Source: Alphaproteobacteria bacterium (lineage in GTDB: Bacteria; Pseudomonadota; Alphaproteobacteria; UBA7887). Taken from it: a DNA stretch of 8,353 bases. Under the pieces are notes generated by a model that saw only the letters and a program-made list of their open reading frames with translations, ran no database searches and had not been told where the DNA came from. The DNA lies in assembly GCA_028289725.1 (NCBI GenBank), contig JANQOH010000253.1, positions 1 to 8,353 of the forward strand. The letters are read 5' to 3'. Shown in pieces: positions 1-6,450 of the stretch. The first letter of the stretch is position 1; each line of letters opens with the position of its first letter. A program made the position numbers and the translations under genes.

Positions 1-1310
1 TCCAAACCAGCGGCAATTGCATTCGCAATGTGACGGCCGATCACTTTGCCGGCGCCGCCGCGGACGAAATCGAAGATCCGCGGATCACATCGGAGATTAT
101 CCGCCAGTGGTCGAGTCTGCATCCAGAATTCAGCTTCCTGCCGCGCAAATTCAAAATCGCGGTCAGTGGGTCAGCGGAAGATCGGGCGGCCGTTCGGTTA
201 CATGATATCGGGCTCGAGATCCGTCGAAATGAAACCGGGCAAATCGGCTACCGCGTGATCGTCGGTGGCGGGCAGGGGCGAACACCCTTGATCGGTGCGA
301 CCATCCGCGAGTTTTTGCCCAAACAATATTTGCTGTCCTATCTAGAAGCGATCATGCGCGTCTATAACCTGTTTGGGCGACGTGACAATAAATACAAAGC
401 GCGAATTAAGATCCTTGTAAACAACCTCGGCGCGAACCGATTTGCCGATCTCGTGGAAGCCGAGTGGCAACACACCAAAACCACATCGGTCGACATTCCA
501 GCCGACGAACTGACGCGCATCGCGGCCTATTTCGCGCCGCCGGAATGGGACGAGCTACCGCCGGTTGATGCCGGATTTTCCGCGCACCGCGCATCCGATC
601 CGGGCTTTGCCGCTTGGGTCACGCAAAATGTGTCGGCGCATCGGACGCCCGGATACGCGACCGTGACCGTGTCGCTCAAACCGGAAGGGGGCATCCCGGG
701 CGACGCGACGGCAGACCAGATGGACGCGATCGCGGATTTGGCCGAGGCGTTCAGCCTCGACGAAGTTCGCGTCAGTCACGAACAGAACCTGGTTCTGGCT
801 CACGTTAAACAGCAAGATCTGTACGAACTGTGGCGCATACTCGATTTGCATGGCTTGGCGACGCCCAACGCCGGTTTGATCAGCGACATCATCGCCTGTC
901 CCGGAATCGATTTTTGCGCGCTGGCGAACGCCCGATCGATTCCCATTGCCCAGTCAATTAGCCGGCGTTTCGCCGATCTGCGGCGCCAACACGAAATTGG
1001 TCCGCTCAAGGTCAAGATTTCGGGCTGCATCAACGCCTGCGGCCATCACCATGTCGGCCATATCGGCATTCTGGGCGTCGATAAGAAAGGCGAGGAGTTC
1101 TATCAGATCACATTAGGCGGCAGCGCCAGCGAAGACGCGGCGCTTGGCACCATCATAGGACCGGCCGTACCCGGAACCGAAGTCGCTGATGCCGTCGAAA
1201 CCATTGTCGACACATATCTCGGCCACAGAGAACCCGACGAAACATTCCTCGAAACCTACCGGCGCGTTGGCAACGAACCGTTTAAGGAGGCGCTCTATGC
1301 CACTGCTTAA
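1..1310 (+). CDS. cysI: Assimilatory sulfite reductase hemoprotein subunit CysI (nitrite/sulfite reductase family), 5'-partial
   Basis: This gene reduces sulfite to sulfide (six electrons) in the cytoplasm, using a siroheme coupled to a [4Fe-4S] cluster. The frame is open from base 3, giving 435 visible residues. The first codons read QTSGNCIRN, a conserved part of the sulfite/nitrite reductase fold, so the true start lies upstream of the window and the GTG at 30 is internal. About 110-120 N-terminal residues are probably missing, assuming a family length near 550. The four cluster ligands are present as C-x5-C (CPGIDFC, Cys codons at 897 and 915) and C-x3-C (CINAC, Cys codons at 1026 and 1038), in the usual order. 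The TAA stop lies 14 nt inside the next gene. No CysJ flavoprotein is visible in the window, so the electron donor is unknown. A nitrite reductase role is possible from sequence alone, but the cys context favours sulfite. Confidence 0.93.
   Translation, partial: QTSGNCIRNVTADHFAGAAADEIEDPRITSEIIRQWSSLHPEFSFLPRKFKIAVSGSAEDRAAVRLHDIGLEIRRNETGQIGYRVIVGGGQGRTPLIGATIREFLPKQYLLSYLEAIMRVYNLFGRRDNKYKARIKILVNNLGANRFADLVEAEWQHTKTTSVDIPADELTRIAAYFAPPEWDELPPVDAGFSAHRASDPGFAAWVTQNVSAHRTPGYATVTVSLKPEGGIPGDATADQMDAIADLAEAFSLDEVRVSHEQNLVLAHVKQQDLYELWRILDLHGLATPNAGLISDIIACPGIDFCALANARSIPIAQSISRRFADLRRQHEIGPLKVKISGCINACGHHHVGHIGILGVDKKGEEFYQITLGGSASEDAALGTIIGPAVPGTEVADAVETIVDTYLGHREPDETFLETYRRVGNEPFKEALYATA
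1284..1290 (+). promoter_or_regulatory. Strong ribosome binding site for the DUF934-CysH gene
   Basis: AAGGAGG lies 6 nt before the ATG at 1297, inside the last codons of cysI. It is the best Shine-Dalgarno match I found in the window. It fixes the start of the next gene at 1297 rather than at the in-frame ATG at 1189, and it supports translation of cysH coupled to termination of cysI. Confidence 0.8.
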
Positions 1311-2487
1311 GGATGGGCGGATCGTCGAAGATCCCTGGGTCGACGTACCGCCCGGCGAAGCGGTGCCCGCCGATCAGCCGGCCATTGTTGACCTCGAAGC
1401 GTGGCAGGCCCAGCGCGCCCAGTTGGTCGGTCGCAACCAGGCCATTGGCCTCCGCCTTGCACCGGGTGACTCACCGGACGAGATTGCGGAAGATCTCGAC
1501 CGCTTCTCGCTCATCACGCTGTCCTTTCCGGCATTCACCGATGGCCGGTCCTATTCCCTCGCGCGCCAACTGCGCGAAAAGCATCGGTATCGTGGCGAAT
1601 TGCGCGCGGTTGGCAATGTGCTGCGCGATCAGTTCGCCTTTCTCTATCGCTGCGGTTTCGATGCGTTGGACGTGGCGGATACCGTGACACCGAAACACTG
1701 GCGCACATCCATTTCGGAAATGGGTTTGGCGTATCAGACCGCGACCAAGGATGGCGCGCGCAATGTCTTTCAATTGCGGCAGCGGAAACGCGACGCCGAG
1801 ACGAAGGCGACGTTGCTTGCGAGCCAATATGGAAAGCATTCTAGCGCCGACATCGTCCAACGGACAATAACGGACGAATTTGCCGGTCGAATTGCTGTGG
1901 TGTCGTCCTTTGGCGCGGAAGCCGCCGTGCTTCTGAGTCTCGTGGCCAATGTCGATCGAAACACGCCGGTGATTTTCCTGGAAACCGGCAAGCATTTTCC
2001 GGAAACGCTCGCTTACCGTGACCAGCTCGTTACCCATTTGGGACTCACCGACGTCCGCTCCGTTTCCCCCGACCCAGGACACCTGAGCGACGAGGACCCG
2101 GACGACGCCCTTTGGCGCAAGAATCCTGATCGTTGCTGCCACATCCGTAAAGTCCTGCCGCTAGAACGCGCACTCGATGGCTTCGACGCCTGGTTGACCG
2201 GGCGCAAACAGTACCAAGGCGGCGAACGCAGCGATCTGCCGATTTTCGAGGCGGCGGACGGGCGTGTGAAAATTAATCCGCTTGCCGTTTGGTCGCAATC
2301 CGCTGTCGAAAGATGGATCGCGGCCCATGATTTGCCAAAGCATCCATTGGCGGAAATTGGTTACCTATCGATTGGTTGTGCGCCATGCACGGAGCAAACG
2401 ACCGCCACCGGAGACGTGCGCAACGGTCGATGGGCCGGAACCGAAAAAACAGAGTGCGGGATACACAAAGCAAAATGGGCACACTGA
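1297..2487 (+). CDS. cysH: DUF934 domain fused to APS (PAPS) reductase CysH
   Basis: This is a 396-residue two-domain protein. Residues 1-150 match DUF934, a family of unknown function encoded beside cysI in many proteobacteria; the conserved block runs from FPAFTDGRSYSLAR (78-91) to RCGFDAL (118-124). Residues from about 165 onward are CysH, which reduces APS or PAPS to sulfite with thioredoxin or glutathione as donor. CysH marks are the PP-loop-like SSFGAEA (203-209), LETGKHFPET (228-237), Cys280-Cys281, Cys361-x2-Cys364 and the catalytic tail ECGIH (Cys387). The CC plus CxxC pairs are the known [4Fe-4S] ligands of the APS-type reductase and are absent from E. coli-type PAPS reductase, so APS is the inferred substrate. 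The start at 1297 follows a strong Shine-Dalgarno and fits the DUF934 N-terminus; the in-frame ATG at 1189 would add 36 residues lying inside cysI. The two domains are usually separate genes. The 3' end overlaps cysD by 13 nt. Confidence 0.93.
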   Translation: MPLLKDGRIVEDPWVDVPPGEAVPADQPAIVDLEAWQAQRAQLVGRNQAIGLRLAPGDSPDEIAEDLDRFSLITLSFPAFTDGRSYSLARQLREKHRYRGELRAVGNVLRDQFAFLYRCGFDALDVADTVTPKHWRTSISEMGLAYQTATKDGARNVFQLRQRKRDAETKATLLASQYGKHSSADIVQRTITDEFAGRIAVVSSFGAEAAVLLSLVANVDRNTPVIFLETGKHFPETLAYRDQLVTHLGLTDVRSVSPDPGHLSDEDPDDALWRKNPDRCCHIRKVLPLERALDGFDAWLTGRKQYQGGERSDLPIFEAADGRVKINPLAVWSQSAVERWIAAHDLPKHPLAEIGYLSIGCAPCTEQTTATGDVRNGRWAGTEKTECGIHKAKWAH

Positions 2488-3281
2488 CTGACCCTCTCGA
2501 CCTGCTCGAGAGCGAAAGCATTTATATATTGAGGGAAGCCTACGGGCGCATTGCACCGCTGGGCATGCTGTGGTCGCTTGGAAAAGATTCCAATGTCATG
2601 GTGTGGCTCGCGCGGAAGGCGTTTCTCGGCCACGTCCCATTTCCTGTCATTCACGTCGATACCGGAAAGAAGTTCCCCGAGATGTATGCATTTCGGGAAC
2701 GCTACGCGAAGGAATGGGGCTTGGATTTGCTTACCGGGGAGTGCCCGCCGGTTGACGAGATGGATCCGAGCCTGCCGCCCGCCGCCCGGTCCGCGGCCCG
2801 GAAAACGGCTGGTCTGAAAACGCTCATCGAAAGCTACGGCTTCGCCGGTGTCATCGCTGGGATTCGGCGCGATGAAGAAGCGGTACGCGCGAAAGAGCGT
2901 GTGTTCAGTCCGCGCGGCGGCGACTCGCGGTGGAACTTGCGCGATCAACCCCCGGAGTTCTGGGACCAATTCAAAACCGACTTTGCGCCCGGGACCCATA
3001 TCCGTGTACATCCGTTGCTGCATTGGACCGAGGTCGATATTTGGCGCTACATCCGCCGAGAGAACATTCCAATCGTCGATCTCTACTACGCCAAGAACGG
3101 CATGCGATATCGCTCACTTGGCGACCAGGACATCACACATCCGGTGCCGAGCGACGCGGCGACGATCGATGATGTTATTGCCGAACTCGAAACCACGCGA
3201 ACGGCGGAGCGAACCGGCCGCGCGATGGACCATGAAGCCGAGGACGTTTTCGAACGTCTGCGTAGCAGCGGGTATATGTAG
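2475..3281 (+). CDS. cysD: Sulfate adenylyltransferase subunit 2 (CysD)
   Basis: CysD is the catalytic ATP-pyrophosphatase subunit of ATP sulfurylase, forming APS and pyrophosphate from ATP and sulfate together with the CysN GTPase. The 268-residue protein carries the PP-loop SLGKDS (34-39), HVDTGKKFPEMY (60-71), GIRRDEEAVRAKERVFS (129-145) and a C-terminal RTGRAMDHE segment (246-254) typical of the family. The ATG at 2475 was chosen because MGTLTDPLDLLESESI aligns with known N-termini. It lies 13 nt inside cysH and lacks a strong Shine-Dalgarno, which suggests coupling to cysH translation. In-frame ATGs at 2376 and 2430 would add residues with no family match. The protein is about 30 residues shorter than E. 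coli CysD (about 302) because the region near 204-212 goes directly from DLYYAKNG to RYRSLG without the longer insert. It ends 1 nt before cysNC. Confidence 0.93.
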   Translation: MGTLTDPLDLLESESIYILREAYGRIAPLGMLWSLGKDSNVMVWLARKAFLGHVPFPVIHVDTGKKFPEMYAFRERYAKEWGLDLLTGECPPVDEMDPSLPPAARSAARKTAGLKTLIESYGFAGVIAGIRRDEEAVRAKERVFSPRGGDSRWNLRDQPPEFWDQFKTDFAPGTHIRVHPLLHWTEVDIWRYIRRENIPIVDLYYAKNGMRYRSLGDQDITHPVPSDAATIDDVIAELETTRTAERTGRAMDHEAEDVFERLRSSGYM

Positions 3282-3282
3282 A

Positions 3283-5178
3283 ATGACGGACACGCACATT
3301 GCGGCAGCAGAAGGTTCGCTGCCGATTGTCATTGTTGGCCATGTCGATCACGGCAAGTCGACGTTGATCGGCAGGCTATTGATCGACACGGGCGCCTTAC
3401 CGGAAGGCAAATTGGAATCCGTAAAGGCCATGGCGCGGCGGCGCCGCATGCCGTTCGAATGGTCGTTCGTCATGGACGCTTTCCAGGCGGAACGCGATCA
3501 GGGCATCACGATCGATACGACGCGCATCGCCTTCCAAAGCGAACAGCGCCGTTACGTCATCATCGATGCGCCCGGCCACAAAGAGTTCCTCAAGAACATG
3601 ATCACGGGCGCCGCAAGCGCCGAGGCCGCGCTGCTTGTTGTCGACGCGGAGGAAGGGGTTCAAGAGCAGACGCGCCGCCACGCGTATCTCCTAAACTTGT
3701 TGGGCGTCGATCAGGTTGCAGTCATTGTCAACAAGATGGATCTGATCGGCCATGATCAAGACCGGTTCCGCGACATCGAGCAACAAATCCGAACCTACTT
3801 GACCGAAATCGGCATCGCACCGTCGGCCGTGATCCCGATCTCGGCGCGTCATGGCGATATGATCGCGCAACGCGCCCAAGCGCTGGATTGGTTCGATGGA
3901 CCGACGGTCCTCGAAGCGCTGGATGGCTTCGAACCCAGGAACGCCACCAAGGCCCAACAGCTGCGCCTTCCAATTCAAGATGTGTACAAGTTCGATCACC
4001 GCCGGCTTTTCGCCGGCCGCATTGAAAGCGGCCGTTTGACCGTGGGCGACACGCTGACTTTTGCGCCCGACGGAAAGACCGGGCAGGTTGCAAGCATCGA
4101 AAGCTGGAATACACCGGCTCCGCAAATATCGGCCGTTGCCGGTCAATCTGTCGCGATTACTTTGCGAGACGACGTGTTCATTGAGCGGGGGGCTCTCGCG
4201 CACCATCAGGGAACCGCGCCACGCACGAGCAACCGCCTTTACGTGCGCTTGTTCTGGCTTGGCGCCGATGCACTTTCGGTCGGCGAAACACTGCGGCTCA
4301 AGATCGGCACCAATTCGCGCGAGGTGCAGGTTCAAAGGATCGATAGAGTCATTGACGTCGAGTCACTGCAAGGGTTGGAAAGCGATCAAGTGCCTCGCAA
4401 CGGCGTCGCCGAAGTCGAACTCGCGAGCCGCGATCCAATCGCGTTTGATGAGTATGATAAACATCCGAAAACCGGTCGCGGTGTCCTGATAAAGGACTAT
4501 GACATCGTTGCCGGATGTATTGTGTTGCCCGGTGCATTAGGCCAAAACCACGCGAGTTCAGCTACGAAGAATATCTTCCTTACACCGAACCGTGTGGATG
4601 GGGCAGTTCGCGCCGAAAAGAATGGTCATCGAGGCGGCGTCATCTGGCTCACTGGATTGTCGGGCGCCGGAAAAACGACACTCGCAATGGCCTTGGAGGC
4701 GATACTCTTTGATCAAGGCTATCAAGTCGTGGTGCTCGATGGCGACAATCTGCGCCACGGACTGAACGGCGATCTCGGCTTTTCGGCGGCGGAACGAACC
4801 GAGAATATTCGCCGAACCGCCGAGGTCGCGCGCCTGTTCCAGGATGCGGGCACGATCGCCATTGTGTCGCTCATTTCGCCGACGAGAGACGACCGGGACA
4901 AAGCACGCGACATTGTCGGGCCGAGTTTCCACGAGGTCCATGTTCACGCCGATCTTTCGGTGTGCGAGGGGCGCGACCCGAAAGGACTGTACGCAAAGGC
5001 GAGGAGCGGCGCGCTGCCCAACTTCACCGGCGTCGACGCGCCGTACGAAGCGCCGACGAAGCCGGAGTTACACATCGACACCGGCGGCGAGACAGTCGAT
5101 CAATCCCTCCAGCGCCTTCTGACTTTCGTGGAAAACAATTTTTCTAAGTCGCGAACAGCGCGCCGCGGGGCCGCGTAA
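3283..5178 (+). CDS. cysNC: Bifunctional CysN-CysC: sulfate adenylyltransferase GTPase subunit fused to APS kinase
   Basis: This 631-residue fusion couples GTP hydrolysis to APS synthesis (CysN) and phosphorylates APS to PAPS (CysC). The CysN half (1 to about 425) has the G1 motif GHVDHGKS (19-26), the switch I Thr in GITIDTT (74-80), G3 DAPGH (95-99), G4 NKMD (150-153) and G5 SAR (187-189), then two beta-barrel domains. The CysC half (about 428-615) has Walker A GLSGAGKTT (458-466), DGDNLRHGLNGDLGFS (486-501), ISPTRDDRD (531-539) and DPKGLYAKARSG (565-576). All catalytic motifs look intact in both halves. The G3 region reads DAPGHKEFLKNMITGA, closer to EF-1A than to the DTPGHEQYTRNMATGA form of E. 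coli CysN. The fusion resembles NodQ, but the complete chromosomal-looking cys context argues for a housekeeping role. The ATG is 1 nt after the cysD stop and has only a weak Shine-Dalgarno. Confidence 0.94.
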   Translation: MTDTHIAAAEGSLPIVIVGHVDHGKSTLIGRLLIDTGALPEGKLESVKAMARRRRMPFEWSFVMDAFQAERDQGITIDTTRIAFQSEQRRYVIIDAPGHKEFLKNMITGAASAEAALLVVDAEEGVQEQTRRHAYLLNLLGVDQVAVIVNKMDLIGHDQDRFRDIEQQIRTYLTEIGIAPSAVIPISARHGDMIAQRAQALDWFDGPTVLEALDGFEPRNATKAQQLRLPIQDVYKFDHRRLFAGRIESGRLTVGDTLTFAPDGKTGQVASIESWNTPAPQISAVAGQSVAITLRDDVFIERGALAHHQGTAPRTSNRLYVRLFWLGADALSVGETLRLKIGTNSREVQVQRIDRVIDVESLQGLESDQVPRNGVAEVELASRDPIAFDEYDKHPKTGRGVLIKDYDIVAGCIVLPGALGQNHASSATKNIFLTPNRVDGAVRAEKNGHRGGVIWLTGLSGAGKTTLAMALEAILFDQGYQVVVLDGDNLRHGLNGDLGFSAAERTENIRRTAEVARLFQDAGTIAIVSLISPTRDDRDKARDIVGPSFHEVHVHADLSVCEGRDPKGLYAKARSGALPNFTGVDAPYEAPTKPELHIDTGGETVDQSLQRLLTFVENNFSKSRTARRGAA

Positions 5179-5179
5179 T

Positions 5180-5653
5180 ATGGCGCTCGGCACGACACTT
5201 CGACGTTTTATGGGGGACGCTATCGTGGTGCGCGACACATCCTATGCGGGCGACTTAAGCCCGTGGCAGGCCTGGGACAAACTGGCCGATGATCCGGAGG
5301 CCGTTCTCGTGGATGTGCGGACGGAACCAGAGTGGCAGTTCGTCGGTCGTCCGAACCTACGACAACTCGGCAAGGAGACGATATTCGTCGCTTGGCAGTT
5401 GTTCCCGGACATGCGGCCCAATCCGTCATTCCTCGATCAGCTCAAGAAGTACGGCGTACAACGGGACACCCCTTTGCTTTTGCTGTGCCGCTCCGGACAG
5501 CGTTCGCGCGCGGCCGCGACCGAATTGACCACACGTGGCTACACGGCTGCCTACAATATCAGCGATGGATTCGAAGGACCGCGCGACAAAAGTGGCCACC
5601 GCGGTGTCACCGGGGGTTGGAAAGCGCTTGATCTGCCTTGGATCCAGAACTGA
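5180..5653 (+). CDS. Rhodanese-like domain protein
   Basis: This is a 157-residue, single-domain rhodanese (sulfurtransferase fold). The family transfers sulfane sulfur through a persulfide on the active-site cysteine. Seen here are the DVRTEPEW motif (45-52), the active-site loop CRSGQRS (103-109, Cys103) and the closing GHRGVTGGWKALDLPW (139-154) found in small bacterial rhodaneses. No signal peptide or membrane segment is evident, so it should be cytoplasmic. The ATG at 5180 begins 1 nt after the cysNC stop, which puts it in the same operon. Relatives as I recall them start only 8-15 residues before SYAGDLSP, so the ATG at 5210 or the GTG at 5225 (preceded by GGGGGA at 5212-5217) could be the real start. 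The substrate is not known; the operon suggests a link to sulfur assimilation or sulfide/persulfide handling. Confidence 0.88.
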   Translation: MALGTTLRRFMGDAIVVRDTSYAGDLSPWQAWDKLADDPEAVLVDVRTEPEWQFVGRPNLRQLGKETIFVAWQLFPDMRPNPSFLDQLKKYGVQRDTPLLLLCRSGQRSRAAATELTTRGYTAAYNISDGFEGPRDKSGHRGVTGGWKALDLPWIQN

Positions 5654-5829
5654 CCATCAAGCGAACCGTCGCACCACCAACATCGTACAAGTTCTTGGGC
5701 GCGCCAATCGGTCTATCGCGCGAAACGTGATCCTGCGGTTCTAATTGCCCAGATAATATTCTAGGGTCGGGCCGTGAGGCGACGTCCGGGCGCCGCGACG
5801 ACTTCTTCCTGCCTGGAGACTCTGTACAA
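5654..5829 (+). other. Intergenic spacer between the cys operon and the kef pair, possible promoter
   Basis: This 176 bp stretch contains no supported gene. I see no GC-rich hairpin followed by a T run, so no intrinsic terminator can be called for the cys operon. GGCGCGCC at 5698-5705 is a short palindrome flanked by TTGG and CCAA, too small to call a terminator. The most AT-rich patch, around 5741-5762, contains GATAAT (5752-5757), one mismatch from a sigma-70 -10 box, but no good -35 element lies at the right distance. A promoter for the kef genes here is plausible only because of the gap and position. Confidence 0.4.
5815..5818 (+). promoter_or_regulatory. Putative ribosome binding site for the KefF/KefG-like gene
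   Basis: GGAG lies 11 nt before the GTG at 5830. The spacing is slightly long but usable. No ATG, GTG or TTG is seen in frame in the codons just upstream, and the protein aligns with its family from this GTG, so the site supports a GTG start. Confidence 0.45.
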
Positions 5830-6450
5830 GTGGCGAACAAGGTCTTGGTCCTACTTGCGCACCCTGCGCTTGAGACATCGGTGACCAATCGCCGGTTGGC
5901 GCGCGCGGTGACCGGGTTGGACGGCGTTAAGGTTCATGACCTGTACGAGACCTATCCGGATTTCGAAGTCGATGTCGCGCACGAACAGGATCTGTTGCGC
6001 GAACATGACGTCGTCGTCTTTCAACATCCATTCTATTGGTACTCGGCGCCCGCGATCATCAAGGAGTGGCTCGACCTTGTGCTTGAGCACGGGTTCGCCT
6101 ATGGCCGAACGGGCAACGCGCTGCGCGGCAAGATCATGATGAATGCGTTTTCCACCGGTGGACGCGAAGAAGCGTACGGACCGGACGGCCGCAATCGTTT
6201 CACGGTGCGGCAGTTGCTCGCGCCGTTCGACCAAACGGCAAACCTGTGCCACATGATCTACTATCCGCCGTTCGTCGTTTATCGCGGCCGCGGCCTGCCA
6301 CGCCAAGCGCTCGCCGAGACGGCGGCGACGTATCGCCGCTGCATCGAGGCGTTGCGCGACGGCACGCTCCCCTACGAACAGGTCGCCGATCTGCCCCGAA
6401 TCAATGGCGCCGCGGACGCCCTTGACAGCCAGCAGTCACGGATCAGCTGA
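5830..6450 (+). CDS. KefF/KefG-like NAD(P)H oxidoreductase, ancillary subunit of potassium efflux system
   Basis: This 206-residue flavodoxin-fold protein belongs to the NAD(P)H:quinone oxidoreductase family that includes KefF and KefG. In characterised enterobacterial systems these bind the cytoplasmic face of KefC or KefB and are needed for full efflux activity. Motifs are VLVLLAHP (5-12) with Ser17 downstream, HDLYETYPDF (36-45), FQHPFYWYSAP (64-74), KEWLDLVLEHGFAYG (78-92) and the STGG loop (108-111). The HDLY/YPDF and PFDQTANLC stretches recall KefG, whereas HGFAYG and YYPPF recall KefF, so I do not assign one symbol. Translation starts at a GTG and the TGA shares its last base with the antiporter ATG (TGATG), strongly suggesting coupled expression and 1:1 assembly. 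It is slightly longer than E. coli KefG (about 184) owing to a C-terminal tail. A free-standing quinone reductase is possible but unlikely next to kefC. Confidence 0.9.
   Translation: MANKVLVLLAHPALETSVTNRRLARAVTGLDGVKVHDLYETYPDFEVDVAHEQDLLREHDVVVFQHPFYWYSAPAIIKEWLDLVLEHGFAYGRTGNALRGKIMMNAFSTGGREEAYGPDGRNRFTVRQLLAPFDQTANLCHMIYYPPFVVYRGRGLPRQALAETAATYRRCIEALRDGTLPYEQVADLPRINGAADALDSQQSRIS

Noticed and set aside
1189..1296. N-terminal extension of the DUF934-CysH protein from ATG 1189
   Set aside because: The 36 extra residues lie wholly inside cysI, look like out-of-frame coding sequence, and the ATG at 1297 has a near-perfect Shine-Dalgarno and matches DUF934 N-termini.
30..1310. Sulfite reductase beginning at the GTG at position 30
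   Set aside because: The codons upstream of 30 are open to the window edge and read QTSGNCIRN, a conserved interior motif of the family, so position 30 is internal to a truncated gene.
1471..2142. Minus-strand open frame of 223 codons opposite cysH
   Set aside because: It is fully antisense to a motif-supported gene and shows no recognisable domain; long antisense frames are expected in GC-rich coding DNA.
2361..3023. Minus-strand open frame of 220 codons opposite cysH/cysD
   Set aside because: It is antisense to cysD with no family motif and no ribosome binding site worth noting.
3691..4335. Minus-strand open frame of 214 codons opposite cysN
   Set aside because: It is antisense to intact GTPase and barrel domains with no domain of its own.
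4873..4899. Thr in place of the usual aromatic or basic residue in the ISPxR motif of the CysC domain
   Set aside because: The position after SP varies among APS kinases (E. coli has another residue), while Ser, Pro and Arg are kept, so no loss of function is implied.
5818..5822. GACTC (a GANTC CcrM methylation site) between the ribosome binding site and the GTG of the KefF/KefG-like gene
   Set aside because: A single 5-bp degenerate site is expected by chance; there is no evidence for methylation-dependent control.
5684..5829. GTACAAG repeated at both ends of the cys-kef spacer
   Set aside because: It is a 7-mer that also occurs inside cysN near 3984, so it is compatible with chance and has no mirrored or spaced arrangement.
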